In this document: positions 19,766 to 31,700 of the stretch, piece by piece | How the letters are laid out: each line of letters opens with the position of its first letter | Numbering within the stretch: position 1 is the first letter of the stretch | Assembly (NCBI GenBank): GCA_008330645.1 | Contig: VLTN01000011.1 | Location: 592,919 to 656,918, forward strand | Direction: 5' to 3' | Length of the DNA: 64,000 nucleotides | Source: Cafeteria roenbergensis | Taxonomy: Eukaryota; Sar; Bigyra; Bicosoecida; Cafeteriaceae | Notes under the pieces: model-generated | Told to the model about the DNA's origin: nothing | Database searches by the model: none | What the model saw: only the letters and a program-made list of their open reading frames with translations | Position numbers and translations under genes: made by a program

Positions 19766-20659
19766 ATGGCCCGACTGATCCTGGCGGCGCTTGCCGCCGC
19801 TATGTCGTGCGCGGCAATGCCGCTGCCGTGGACAGACCCGCTGCGCAAGGGGGCAACCGGCACTGGCGTGATGATGCTCCAGCAGATGCTTGCGCGCCAG
19901 CCCGGGATCGCGGCCCCCCTCAACGCCACCGGGACCTTTGACGATGCCACGGAGGACGCCGTGCGGGTCGCGCAGGCGGCCAACGGTCTGGATGTGGACG
20001 GCGTCGTGGGCGAGCAAACCGCCTTGTCGGTGCTCGCCACGCTGGCGGCGGACGGCTACCGCGACGACGGCAAGCCGCCCTCGGCGTCGGGGCACAAGTT
20101 CAAGATCTTGTTCGTGGTGCCCCGCAACCGCAGCGTGCAGGTGGAAGGCTCGCTCATCGCCGCAAACGGCTCCACCGTGTTCCGCTTCGGCGCGCGCCTT
20201 CACGGGGTCAACGCCGGCGACAGCGGTGACGACGTCGGCTGCCCGCCGGCGGCGTGGCCCGCCTGGAGCAACACGGTCGGGCTGAACCAGTTCTCGCCGT
20301 GCGGCAACACGCCCACCGGGCTGGCGCTGGCAGACCTCAACTCGCCCGAGGACGAGCCCGACAAGTACGGCCCCTACCCCGTTGTGCGCATGGTGCAGGG
20401 GCTGGCCGGCAACGCCAAGTTCCTGGTGCCCCACGTGCGGGACGGCATTCTCGTCCACACCGGCAAGTGGCCCGGATGGAGCCCAGGGCAGACCCTGCCC
20501 AACTCGGAGGGCTGCGTGCACGCGGAGCCTGAGAGCATCCACGCCATCTCGGAGATCCTGCAGTCCATGGGCGTCAAGGCGAACAAGAACCGCGGCGGCG
20601 TGTTGCCCTACCCGTACGTGCCCCAGGGACTTCTCTCCATCGTGCAGTCTGGCGCCTGA
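19766..20659 (+). CDS. Secreted peptidoglycan-binding / L,D-transpeptidase-like protein
   Basis: A single exon of 297 residues. It starts with a signal peptide (MARLILAALAAAMSCAAMP). Residues 25-95 form a PG_binding_1 domain: PLRKGATGTGVMMLQQML, then GTFDDATEDAVRVAQAANGL and DVDGVVGEQTA. Residues about 110-290 resemble the YkuD/L,D-transpeptidase fold: ILVHTG with His231, then NSEGCVHAE with the putative nucleophile Cys250; the His-to-Cys spacing and S-x-G-C-x-H order match the bacterial motif, although the residue before Gly-Cys is Glu rather than His. In bacteria these enzymes cross-link peptidoglycan. A eukaryote has no such wall, so a secreted or phagosomal role on bacterial peptidoglycan is inferred, probably after gene transfer. 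Base composition matches its neighbours, so any transfer is old. Confidence 0.75.
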   Translation: MARLILAALAAAMSCAAMPLPWTDPLRKGATGTGVMMLQQMLARQPGIAAPLNATGTFDDATEDAVRVAQAANGLDVDGVVGEQTALSVLATLAADGYRDDGKPPSASGHKFKILFVVPRNRSVQVEGSLIAANGSTVFRFGARLHGVNAGDSGDDVGCPPAAWPAWSNTVGLNQFSPCGNTPTGLALADLNSPEDEPDKYGPYPVVRMVQGLAGNAKFLVPHVRDGILVHTGKWPGWSPGQTLPNSEGCVHAEPESIHAISEILQSMGVKANKNRGGVLPYPYVPQGLLSIVQSGA

Positions 20660-20720
20660 GGCGCGCTGCGCAGGCGCTGATGCCGCAGCCCGGCCATCCC
20701 GATCCCGCCCCCGCCTCCCA

Positions 20721-20741
20721 CATGTGTGCGTGTATGTGTGG
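20721..20741 (+). promoter_or_regulatory. TG-rich tract after the transpeptidase-like gene
   Basis: CATGTGTGCGTGTATGTGTG lies about 60-80 bases after the stop codon at 20659. Confidence 0.35.
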
Positions 20742-20925
20742 CTTAGGTCCTGGGGGGGGGCGAGCTCTCCACTGCACGTGCTTGCACGGCCGCGGAACCG
20801 GCAGCCCGCGGGCTGCTGGCCGCCTGACTGTGTGGCGCGCTGGCGCGTGCCTGCTTGGCCCCGCGACTCCGCTCCACTTCGAGCCTCCAGCGCGCGGCAG
20901 CGAGCGAGTGCTTGCTTGCCGTGCC

Positions 20926-23078
20926 TCACACACCCCACGCGTTGCCATCGCCCGCCGCTGCGTCTTCCATGTCCAGATCGACGTGAATGCGATGATCCGA
21001 GGCCGGCTCCCCGCCCGGCGGGATCGAGGTGACGGTGCCGTCGGCGTCCACTGCTGCCAGCTGCTCCTCCGCCGCGGCAGCCCTGCGGGGCATGGGCCCG
21101 CCTGCCGCGCCCTTGGGTGGTCTCACTTCTGCCCCAGATTCCAGACGAGGAGCGCTCCCATCCAGAGCCCGCCCTGCTTGGGCCAGCCTCGCTACCACCT
21201 GGGATTGCGCCAGCCGCAATAGGCCCAGTTCCACCCTCACTGCCTGGGTGAGCGCCCCGCAACTCCTGAGCGGCACGTCGCGCTGGGGGCCACCCTCGTT
21301 GGGCGACGGCGGCGCATGCTCGCGCCTCTCGAACACCCTCCTTCGAGGACGAACTCGCCCGCGACGGCTGTCGGCATGAGGCCCTGCAACTGCAACGCCT
21401 TTGGCTGCAGTGCGTGGGGCCTCTCCTCGCGATTGCAGGTCCGACAGCTCGGCCTCCACGCCTCCAGCCGTCGTGGCAATTGCCACGCGGAGGTCATTGA
21501 GCATTTCTATCTCCTGGTGAGCTGGCAAGACAAGCTTGCGTGACGAGTTTCCGGCGGGGGAGGCGCTTATCGCGGAGCACAGCGCAGCGATGTCGCTGGC
21601 TTGGGCCGCCCCGTCGGGGCTCGGAGGGGCACGAGGCAGACCAGGCAGAGTGACGCCGTTCAGCGCCGCAAGCACTGCCAGGGACCCCCGGGTCTGGCCC
21701 TGCGCGAACAACGAGGCCACCCTGGCGGCGTCCAGGAAGTCGGGGCCGATGCCCCTCGCCGTCAGCTGCTGGGACCCCTCAAGCCGCAGGCTCGCCAAGC
21801 AAGCTGATGCCGCAGCGGAGGCTGGCCTGCGCCGGGAGCGAATTCGAAGTGGCACGGCCTCAAAGGGGTTGCCCGCCGATACGAAACCAAACCGCGCCGC
21901 CTGAGCTGCGGATGTCAGTGCGCCATAGTCGCGTCGGACTCTGACGCCAGGGGCCATTGTTTCCGCCGCTTCCAGCCGGAATTTCCGAGCGGCTTCATCG
22001 AACGCCCAGCCAACGGGGGCGGACGAACCATGCTCGAGGAGGTCCGCGCCTGGGGCGAGGAAGGACAAGGGCATGCTCCCTCCTCCGGTCCGCTCCAGCG
22101 TGAAGGCGCGACGCAGCACCGTCGCGTAGGCCCATCTGAGCGCGGCAATGGGAAGAGCGCTGCTCGCCGAGCCGCTAGCCACAGCCGCAACCCACGCGCC
22201 ATCGACCTGTGGGAAGCGCCGCGTTGCCCTCCGACCCGGAATGTCAGTCGCAACGACGAGGCACTTCGACACGAACCCGGCAAAGTCGCCGACCACCCTT
22301 TGGGCAGATCGCGACGAAAACGACCTAGCAGCGTCCGTTCCACACGCAGCCGGGAGGAACCTGCGATCACGTCAGCATCCCCGAAAGCGAAAGGGCGGAG
22401 GGGCAGGGCTGTTGCACAGCCTTGAGGCGCCCCCATGCAGCTGGCCTCACAGCTTGCGAGCGGCGCAATGCGAAACGGGACGGTGGTGCTGCGGGCTCAC
22501 AGGGCGTTCTCAGACGCAGACGGCAGGCTCTCGATGTATTCAGCGTGCTTTGAGCGCTGACCCAGGTCACACTGCTCGAGCAGGCTGAGCGCGAGCGATT
22601 CGAGTGGCAGAAACCCGCGTTGAGCCCAGCTCTCGTCCGGCAGAATCAAGGAGTCGGCCGGAACCTCCAGGAGCACCTGCGCGCCAGCGCAGAGTCACCC
22701 GAAGAAGAGACAAACAAAAGAGTCACACGGCTCGTTGCAGATGAGCCCTTGACAGGACGCGCAAGGCTGGGACGACCAGTGTCGCCATTTGCACAACGCT
22801 GCGACCGCGCTGCGACAAGTCAGCTCGGGCGGCGTTCCCCACTCGCAGCGGGTTGACGCCGGGCTCACCTGCCCTTTGACGATTCTCCCTGTCACGAGCA
22901 AGGCGGCTGCGTCGCCACTGCGCTCGAGGCGCAGGCGCGGGTGCAGAGATGCCCGACCCGCAAAGTCGGCACTTGCATCCCGAGCGGCTTCGGCCGCCCG
23001 CAGCGCCCAAGCTTGGCGGGCCGAGCCTGCTGCAAGTGCCAGCAGCGCCAACCAGCCGGCTCGCGGGGCCAGAGGCAT
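20926..23078 (-). CDS. SET-domain protein of the SETD3/SETD4/Rubisco-LSMT type, with N-terminal signal-like segment
   Basis: Exons 23078-22869, 22676-22501 and 22360-20926 give 606 residues. The split SET fold is recognisable: VTGRIVKGQVLLEVPADSLI across the first intron (SET-N), the linker ending AEYIESLPS, then ALRWAYATVLRRAFTL, and SET-C with PGADLLEH, VRVRRDYGALTS and ARFGFVSAGNPFEAVPL, matching the DLLNH / GEEvxxSYG / YGFv pattern of this subfamily. The canonical Asn-His is replaced by Glu-His (DLLEH), so activity needs testing. The C-terminal 250 residues are loosely like the LSMT substrate-binding domain. The N-terminus (MPLAPRAGWLALLALAAGSA) looks like a signal or membrane anchor, unusual for a cytosolic methyltransferase family. 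The last exon may hide further introns. Confidence 0.65.
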
Positions 23079-23436
23079 GCCCTTGGGCGGGGCAGGCCGC
23101 TGTTGCAAACGCAAACGTTGTGGAGACCCGACGGGAGCCCGCACAGCGGACCCCCATGGCAGAGCTGGCTTGTGCAGCCGCGTTCGGGGCGTTGCACGGG
23201 AGCGGACGGGCGGCGGTTTGGCCATTGACGAACATGTTCGGTACTTTCCTAGGCGCTGTGGCCGGGGTCAAGACGCCACGCGGGCACCACGCAGCGAGCC
23301 GAATCGAAACAGAAGCACGTGTTCACTTGCTTGGGGTCTGTCCAGTGCTGAACGGAGCGGGACTTGCTTCGCTGCCCGCACGAGCGCATCCTGCCGGCTG
23401 AGGTCAGTGGGGGTCGCAATATCCTTGTGCAAACGC
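23079..23436. other. Intergenic region between SET and ENT genes
   Basis: About 360 bp upstream of the SET gene and downstream of the ENT gene (same strand). No supported feature is seen. Confidence 0.4.
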
Positions 23437-25320
23437 TCACGGCTTGATGTTGGCAATCGGAATGGAGACTGCCGCTCCCGAGGCGATGCCGTACACCAGG
23501 CCGGTGGCAGTGAGGGAGCCGAGCTGCGGTCCGTAGTCCTCGCTGATGCGGGTGGGGGCGGAGCCGAACGCGGTGGCGCTGCACCAGCCGTTGGTCATGG
23601 AGAGCGCTACCATGGAGAGGATGTTGACCCAGTCGCCGTTCACGCCGAGAAGCTCGTACTGGCAGGCCCAGAAGCCGATGATGGTGAGCGAGCGGAGCAG
23701 CGTCACCATGGTGTACCAGCGGCCGCAGCAGTTGCCGAACTTCTCAGCGAGGTAGCGACCGGCAGCGTCGCCGGCGTTGAACAGGGTGAGGATGAGGATT
23801 GGCCACCAGCCGTCCTGAGTGAGGCCGGGGCCGAAGAGGCCCTGCGAGTTGGTCCGCAGGATCATGTTGGGCAGTGGGACGAACGTGATGGCGAAGACGA
23901 GGAAGATGTTGAACGTGTCCAGCGTGCCGCGGCCGCACACCCAGCCGAGCATCAGCCAGCGGTCGCGAGTCACGGCGCGGGATGGCGGGAGTCGGGCCGC
24001 CTTGTCCTTGGTCTCGTCTGCGCACAGCGCCGCGGCGAACACCTCGAAGCAAGTTTGGGGCGCCGCGGCGGCCGGCAGCCCAGCCGACTCCTCATCCTCC
24101 CCCTCATCGGTCAAGTACTTGGGGACAAGTCGGCTTCCCGATGCGCTGGCAGCGTGGCCTCCGCCGGTCTTTGCGCCGCCGCTGCGGGCCGCCAGCAGTG
24201 CCTCTGACTCGACGGAGTCGTCGGCGACGTTGCACAGCCCCGGGACGCGCTCGCCCTCGTTGAGCAGGCCGAACCCGGCACGCGCCTGCACTGACTCGTG
24301 AACAAATGCCTGGGTGAGCGGGTGGCGAGACTGCCACTCGAACGCAACGGCGCAGAGCAGCTGCACCACCATGGCCGTGCCGAAGTAGATGAGCACGGCG
24401 CCAAACTTGTCCTCGGGCATGAGCACCTTGGTCATGATGCGCAAGATGGACGTGAACAGGCCGGCGTACGCCTGCGCAGTGAAGAAGGCGCCCATGTACT
24501 GGCCCGGGAAGACGGAGGCGAATGCGAAGGCGGCGGACTGCAGGAAGGAGGTCGAGATGCCAAGGATGGCGAAGGAGGCCAGCACCCACTCCACGCCCCA
24601 GTCAGCAACAAAGGGCATCGTCCCGAGGATGAAGGCCAGGAAGATGAACTGGGTGGTGATGCGGAAGCGGAAGTGCACCCGCTGGCACCACTGCGAGGTC
24701 GGCGCACAGCAGGAGTGCACAGGCACGCGCAAGGACACGAACGCATGGTCGAAAGCAAGGGGTGGACGTGGTGGGAGACCTCGGCGCATGGCTCAGACCC
24801 CCCGGGGAAGCTCGGCGCTCGCCGAGTGCCACGGGAGCGGGCTCACCAAGGTTGAAATGACCAGCGTGACGAGCTGCGGCCAAGTGTACGCCGGGCTGGA
24901 CGCCGTATCGACGAACGTGTCGCCGTGATACAGGTCCGTGAAGTAGTCCAGCCTGCGCAGGGGGCGGTCTGGGCTTGAGGGGCGCACGCAGTGGCGAGGG
25001 GGGCGCAGCTTCGAGGGGCAAGGGCAATCGCGGCGCCTGGGCTCCGCGGCAACAAGCTGGCGCCGTCCTCACGCAAGCAGCACGCAGTTCCACGGCATCA
25101 GCACGCCGAGGCCAAGGAGGAACATGACGGCGTAGGTGGAGGCCCTGGTCGCCTTCCGCTCCTGCTCGATGAAGGCGCGGCGCTCGTCTTCAGCCGAGTC
25201 GTCATACCCTGCCATTTCAGGCGCCGGGGAGTCCATAACGCGCGTGATCGGGTCAGAAGAGGTCAAGGGAGTTTTCGGGCCGTCCTTGAATTCCAGGGCG
25301 CCAGGGCCGTGGTGCTCCAT
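23437..25320 (-). CDS. Equilibrative nucleoside transporter (ENT/SLC29 family)
   Basis: Exons 25320-25073, 24952-24847 and 24690-23437 encode 535 residues. TM1 is YAVMFLLGLGVLMPWNCVLL, with the Pro-Trp-Asn typical of ENTs; the next exon gives ALDYFTDLYHGDTFVD and TM2. Later landmarks include FPGQYMGAFFTAQAYAG, GDAAGR in the segment WWPILILTLFNAGDAAGR, and MTNGWCSATAF. Eleven hydrophobic segments can be traced, with a large Ala/Ser/Glu-rich cytoplasmic loop between TM6 and TM7 as in the family. It should carry nucleosides across the plasma or lysosomal membrane. The start at 25320 (MEHHGPG) is the first Met in frame before the acidic N-terminal tail; an internal Met at MDSPAPE is an alternative. 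Substrate range cannot be read from sequence. Confidence 0.88.
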
Positions 25321-25855
25321 GGGGTCCGGCCACGGGCCGAGTGCGAGCGCTGGGCCGCTCAACTTGAGAAGCGAGCAGCAGTTGCCTTGAAGTGCCAGAG
25401 ACCCCTTTTCCGCCTCCACGGGGCACCCTTGCCAGTGACCACAGGCCGCGCCGCGAGCAAACAGAGTCCCATTCCGCTGTCTCTGTCCAGCCTCGACATC
25501 GGGGCCGACGCGGAGGCATTCCGGCGGGCTGGCCAGCGGGCGCGGCAATGGCCAAATGAGTTGCCGACGGCGAGGGGGCACCGGGAATTCTTCCGCTGCG
25601 TTGGGCCGCCCAGGGCCACGCGCGCAGCAGCACACACAAGCACGCTCCGCGCCAAGCTAGCACATGCCCCACTCGCGCTGCACCCTGTCCTCCGGCCTTC
25701 CGCACTCTCGGCGCCGGAGGCAGCGGAATCGGACTGCCGCAACCGCTGGCGCTGCGACCGCGGCGCAGCGGTGGCTCGTCGCGCCGGTGATGCGAGGGCC
25801 CGGCCATGCGCAGCGTGACGAACTGACTTGCCAGGCAGGCGCGCGGCCGAGGTCC
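25321..25855. other. Intergenic region with TG-rich minus-strand run
   Basis: About 535 bp between the NDUFAF7 stop and the ENT start (both minus). On the minus strand GTGCTTGTGTGTGCTGCTGC near 25626-25650 may mark the NDUFAF7 3' end. No gene is supported. Confidence 0.4.
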
Positions 25856-28544
25856 TCAAGCCCGCTCTCCGCTGCGCGTGGGGGCGGCCTGGTCGTCTGG
25901 GGACGGAAACCCGGGCACTCCGTGGCCCGCGGTCATGCTCTTGGGCACGATGGCCATGGCCTTGTAGATGCCGCCCATGCCGGAGTCGGGGTTGACGATG
26001 CGCTCCACAGCGGCGACCAGCCGCTCGGCGGCGGACAGGTCGCTGCCGTCCACGGCACGCGCTGCGGGCGCGGCGGATTCGGCGCCTCCCTTCGCGTCGC
26101 CCCTGCGCTCCGCCTCCTCGGCCTCCTGGGCCACAAGCAGGTCCAGCGCGGCCTGGGTGCGCTCGCGGATGCCCATGCGCTGAAGGAACTCCCCTTGCGG
26201 CACCGGCCCAACGGACGCGGTGCCTGGGTGGCCCACGTCGGCGGCGTGGCGCAGGCCGCGGAAGTCCACGTCTGCGGTCACGTCTGTGTCACCGGGTCGC
26301 TCGAGGAAGCTCGTGAAGGCGTGGTCCCTGATGCCGCGCACCGTGCTCTCCGGCGCGAAGTCGTTCCCGTAGTCGATGATGAGCGCGGCACCGCCCTGCT
26401 CCCCGACCCGCGCCGACAGCTCCGCCGCCAGCACACAGCTCTGCGGAGAGAACTCCACGACGCTGCCCACCTCAGCCTCCTCCAGCCATCCATTGGTGGA
26501 GGCCGCCGCCGCTGCGGGCGCTTCCCCCGCAGCGGCCGAGGAGCCGGGCGGCGAGGACGCTGCTTCCCGCTCGAGGTCGCCCACAGTGCGGCCGCGAATG
26601 GCGGCCCGCGCGATGTCCTGCAGCCTGCCCTCGCGCTCCAGTTCGCGGTGCTGGGCCGCGGCTTCGTCCGCGATCTGGGCCAGGGAGGGCGTCAGGTCGC
26701 TGCTTGCCGCCTTGGCCGGAGCGGCAGGAGCCGAGGCCGCCTTGGGACGCAGGCCCTTCAAGAAGCCCATGCCGCCCGATCCTGCCGCGGGAGCCGCGGG
26801 GGCGCTGGCTGCCGCTGGGGCACCCTGCTTGGGCGTCCCCTCGGCGGCAGCAGGGGTGGCGGCAGCCCTGAGCGCGGCCGCGCGCTTGCTGGCCACGTGG
26901 CGGGTCATGTGCTCCACGCGCTCGGCAGAGGTGCGGATCGCGGAGGCGGCGCGGGCCGCGCTCTCCGCCCTCACCTCGGCGTCGTGCGCGTCGACGTCCA
27001 CTCCGGCGCGGCGCGCCTCGTCTCTCATGTCCCGCTCCAGCGTCTCCAGCTGGCGCCGTCGCTGCTCGGTGACCGCCTCCTCTGCGCGCCGCTCGGGCAG
27101 CTCCTCCTTCTCGCGGGCGGCTGCCATTGGGGACTTGGGCCCGCCGCCTCCCTTGCCCATGGCGCGGCGAAGGGCCCCGATGCCGTCGCGGCCGGCGCGC
27201 ACCCCCTGCAGAGCCGCACGGGTGCCGCCCGCAGCTGCCGCTGCTGACCCTGCTGCCCCTGCTGATGCTGCCGCGTCGGTGGCGGGGGAGCCGTCTGCGG
27301 GCGCCAGGCCCAGCTCACGCTCGAGCCCGTCGAGCCTGGCGGGGGGCGCGCCCGGGCGCAGCCGCCACACGGCAAGCGACGGGTCGTCGTCGGGCACGTG
27401 CTTGGGCGCGGACAGAGGGTGCACGTCGGTGAAGTAGCGACTGGCGGGGGTCTCGCAGCGGGCAAGCGCGAGGCGGAAGTGATGGCCGCCCTCGTCGTCG
27501 TCCACCTCCACGAGGCGCTCCCGCCAGCCGCGGGCAGTCCGCTCGATTTGGTGCACAGGCAGCGCGTCGAAGAGCTCGTGCGCCACGCAGAGGAAGGCCC
27601 CGTCCTTGGGAACGTCGGACACGTGCCCGTGCCAGGTGATGGTGGGGCCGCTCACGGGGCTGCAGGGCGTTCCGCCGCCGATGCCGCACCGCATACTCTC
27701 CACGGCGGCCCCCGAGCCGGCCGCGCCCACGCCGGGGCCCGCGTCGGTGAACTCAGTGCAGGCGAGCGCCTCCGCCTGCTTCCGGCGGAGGGCCGGGCTG
27801 GCCTCCACCATGTGCACGCTGGCGCCGGCGTAGAAGCCCGGGAAGCGGGAGGCGGCGCGCAGGGCGTCGCGCATCAGGGTGCCCAGCCCGGGCCCCATCT
27901 CCACGATGCGGACGAGGGGGGGCGAGCCCAGCTGGTGCCACATCGCCACGAGCCACACACCGATGAGCTCCCCGAACACCTGGGTCACCTCGGGGGACGT
28001 CACGAAGTCGCCCCTCCGCCCGAACACGTCCGCGTCCTCCCGCATGTAGTACCCGTGCACCGGATGCAGCAGCGCCTGCCGCATGAACTCCGCGATGGAC
28101 AGCGGCCCCCTGGCGAGAATCTGCGCAGGCGGGGAGTGACACGGCAAAGCGAGCGAGCTTGGCGGGCGCGCGCGTGACCGTGCGCGCTCGCGGGCGGCCG
28201 CAGACGCGCAGCAGCAAGCACACCAACTGCCGCGGCCACAAGCGAGCGAGGCTCACAAGCGACTTCAGCTCGCGCCCGAGCGGGGACAGCTCGGACTTGG
28301 TGGCAGAGTTGTCGGGGATCTCGCCGCGGGCGCGCGCGACGTCCTTGGCCTTGGCGTCGCGCCCAGCCAGCCCCGTCGTGTCCACGCGAATATCCACCCA
28401 CCGTCCGGCATCAGAGGGGCCGCCCTTCCCGGCTGCGGCCTCGCCGGACGAGCAGCGCACGCTGGCCGAGAGCCTCAACGCCGCCGCGACGCTGGCCCGC
28501 CTCGCAGGCGCGGCCGCACGGCGCACAGCGAGCGCGGGGCGCAT
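25856..28544 (-). CDS. NDUFAF7: Complex I assembly factor / protein arginine methyltransferase NDUFAF7 (MidA)
   Basis: Exon 1 (28544-28257) encodes a basic, Arg/Ala-rich N-terminus ([18 protein letters not shown]) typical of a mitochondrial presequence. Exon 2 (28120-25856) starts [20 protein letters not shown] and contains the family core: [36 protein letters not shown] (SAM-binding glycine loop), [16 protein letters not shown], and LIIDYGNDF near the C-terminal end. The total of 850 residues is almost twice the human length; the excess is a roughly 220-residue Ala/Glu/Lys-rich insert between the LAVWRLRPG and VVEFSPQS parts, and it is open in frame with no sign of splicing. The enzyme dimethylates an arginine of the NDUFS2 subunit early in complex I assembly. 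It is divergent from BMS1 across 174 bp. Confidence 0.9.
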
Positions 28545-28718
28545 GTTCCCAAGGCCCGAATCCCGGCCCGGGGTCCCCAGGTTCCTTGTGCCCCGAGGAG
28601 GCCTCGGGCAAGGGCGGGCGTCTGGTCGCGCTTGCGGCTCTGCATCCGGCGGGCTCTGCATCGCTGCGGCCCTTTGCGCCCACGCACAGGCGCCTCGCCA
28701 CCGGTCCAGCAAGCCGAG

Positions 28719-31700
28719 ATGGACGCGGGGGCGGCGGCTGCCCCGAAGCACCACCATGCGCGGCAGGCCGGGGCCAAGGCCAACAAGAAGGCGGCCAAGA
28801 AGGGCGGGGGCGCTGCCGCGGGCGCGAGGAAGAACCCCAAGGCCTTCGGCGTGAGCAAGGTGTCACGCGCCAAGCGGCAGATTCAGAGGAACCTCGACAG
28901 GTCCCAGAGACGCGACCACGCGTCCATCGTGCAGCGGCGCGCGGAGACGGACCCGCCGTTTGTGGTGGTCGTCATGGGGCCGCCCCGCACCGGCAAGACG
29001 ACGCTCATCAAAAACCTTGTCAAGCGCTTCACGAAGCACACCCTGTCGGACGTGCGAGGGCCGGTCACTGTTGTGGTCAACAAGGTGCGGCGCATCACCT
29101 TCATCGAGTGCCCGCCGGACATCAACGCGATGGTGGACCTCGGCAAGGTGGCCGACCTCGTCCTGCTGACCATCGACGCGTCGTTCGGGTTTGAGATGGA
29201 GACGTTTGAGTTCCTCAACGTGCTGCAGGTGCACGGGTTCCCACGGGTGATGGGGGTGCTCACCTTCCTCGACGGGCCCCGCTTCCGCACCGCCAAGCAG
29301 GTGCGCGCGCGCAAGAAGGAGCTGAAGCAGCGCTTCTGGGTGGAGGTCTACCAGGGCGCCAAGCTCTTCTACCTCTCGGGCATCACGCACGGCCACTACC
29401 CGCAGCGCGAAATCCACAACCTCAGCCTCTTCCTCACCCGCATCAAGTTCCGCCCGCTCACGTGGCGCGCCACGCACCCCTACGTGCTTGCGGACCGGGT
29501 GGAGGACGTCACGCCCCCCGCGGAGGTGCAGGCCAACCCGCACTGCGACCGCCGCGTGGCCTTCTTCGGCTTCGTGCGCGGCGCAGCGCTGACTCGCTCC
29601 GCCCTCGTGCACATGTGCGGCGTGGGCGACCACCGCGTCGAGGCGGTGCGCTTCGTGGAGGACCCCGTGCCGCTCCCCGAGACGGACCCCGAGAAGCGCA
29701 AGGCTCGCCGCGCCCTCAGCGCGAAGGAGACGCTGCTCTACGCTCCCATGAGCGACGCGGGCGCCGTCGTCTTCGACAGGGACGCCGTCTACATCAACGT
29801 CCCGCACGTGCACTTCTCGCGCCCCGAAACGCTCCTGGCGTCAGCCGACGCCTCCGCCGCTGCCAAGGCGGGCAAGGCCATCATGCCCGAGCTGCGCGCA
29901 TCCACGGAGGAGACTGGCGGCGCTGGCGCGGCTGCGGCCGCGGCCGCCTCGTCAGGTGCGGCGATGGAGCGCACTGGGCGCGGCAGCGAGGGCGTGTCGA
30001 TGATGCGGGAGCTGCAGGAGGGCGGCGCGGAAGGCGGCTTGGACGCCGGCGTGGGCCGGGCGGAGCTGCAGCTCTTTGCTGGCAGCGCTGCTGTGCGCTC
30101 GTCTGACGTGGCCAAGGGGGCCTCGGGCCGGCGCGCTGGCGGGGCCGATGGCGACAGCTCCGACAGCTCCGACAGCGACAGCGGCGATGACGAGTCCAGT
30201 GGCGACGACGACGATGCAGCGGCCTTCGACGCTGCCATCGCACGCCGCGGCGCGCGCGCCATGCCCCAGGAAGAGGCGGTCGAGCAGGACGGCCGCGTGC
30301 GCCGCCGGGCTGTGCTGGGCGGCAAGGGATCCATGCCAGAGGAGTCGTCCGACGAGGAGGAGGAGGCGAGCGAGACGAAGCTGGACAGCGGCGCGTCGGA
30401 TGATGACGCGTCCGATTCCGCGTCGTCTTCGTCCGACGACGACGACGACGACGACGACGAAGCCAGGCTGCGCAGCGACATCGTGAACCGCTCGCGCGCG
30501 GCGCTGGCGGAGCGGCGGGCCGGGCGCGTCGACCTCGAGGCGTTGGTCTACGGCGGCGGCGACGCTGGCGAGGATGACGAGGACGCCGGGGGCGAGTCGA
30601 GCGAGGACGACGAGGACGGCGGCTTCTTCCAGACGCGGCGCCGTGCCGGGGACGCGGCAGCTGCGGAAGGCTCGTCGAGCGCGCGAGCCAAGGCAGGCAT
30701 CGACATCGACGCTGATGACGTGGGCGTGTGGGCTCCCACTTCCACGGAGGCCAAGGTGGACTGGACCGACGACAGGGACGCCCTGGCCACGCTCAAGGAC
30801 AGGTTCGTCACCGGGGACTGGGGCGCCAAGGCGCGCGCGGCGGCGCGCGAGATGCTCGGCTTGCCGCCCGCCAAGTCCGGTGGCAGCGAGGACTCGGGGG
30901 AATCGGATCTCGATGGCGACAGCGACGACGACGTGGCCATGGGGGACTTTGAGGACCTGGAGACGGGCGAGTCTTTCGGCCCGGGCAAGCGGAGGGGGGC
31001 TGCCTCCGACGACGACAGTGACGACGATGATGACGAGGACGAGGAGGAGGACGACGAGGGTGACCTGTCTGACGACGACGACGACGAGGCCAGCCGGCTG
31101 AAGCGCGCACAGGCTGCAGTCCACGCCAGGTTCAAGGCCGGCGCGTCTGCAGAGCCGGACGAGGACGCCAAGGCCGCTGCCGATGCGCTCGACGACGGCC
31201 ACAAGTTCAACCGCAGCGGATTGGACGAGATTGACTTTGGGCCCGACGGGGAGCGCGCCCGCGCCGCCCGGCGTGCTGCCCAGGACGCTATCAACGCCGA
31301 GGAGCTCGCTGGGGCTGGCCCGGCTGCGCGCGCCGCCCTCCTCGGCCACGTGCCGGGAGAGTACGTGCGCGTGGAGCTGGCCGGAGTGTCGCCCGAGTTC
31401 TTCCAGAACTTCACCGCATCCCGGCCGCTCATCCTCGGCGGGGTTCCCCCCCACGAGCAAGGAATGTCGCTCATTCGCTTGCGCCTCAAGCGGCATCGCT
31501 GGAGCCCTCGGCAGCTCAAGAACGGCGACCCCCTCGTCTTCAGCATGGGCTGGCGCCGCTTCCAGAGCATCCCGCTCTACTCCGTGCGGGACCTCAAGGA
31601 GCGGAACAGGTTCCTCAAGTACACGCCGGAGCACATGCACTGCGAGTGCACCATCTGGGCCCCCACGGCCCCCACCAACATCGGCTTCCTCGCCTACCAG

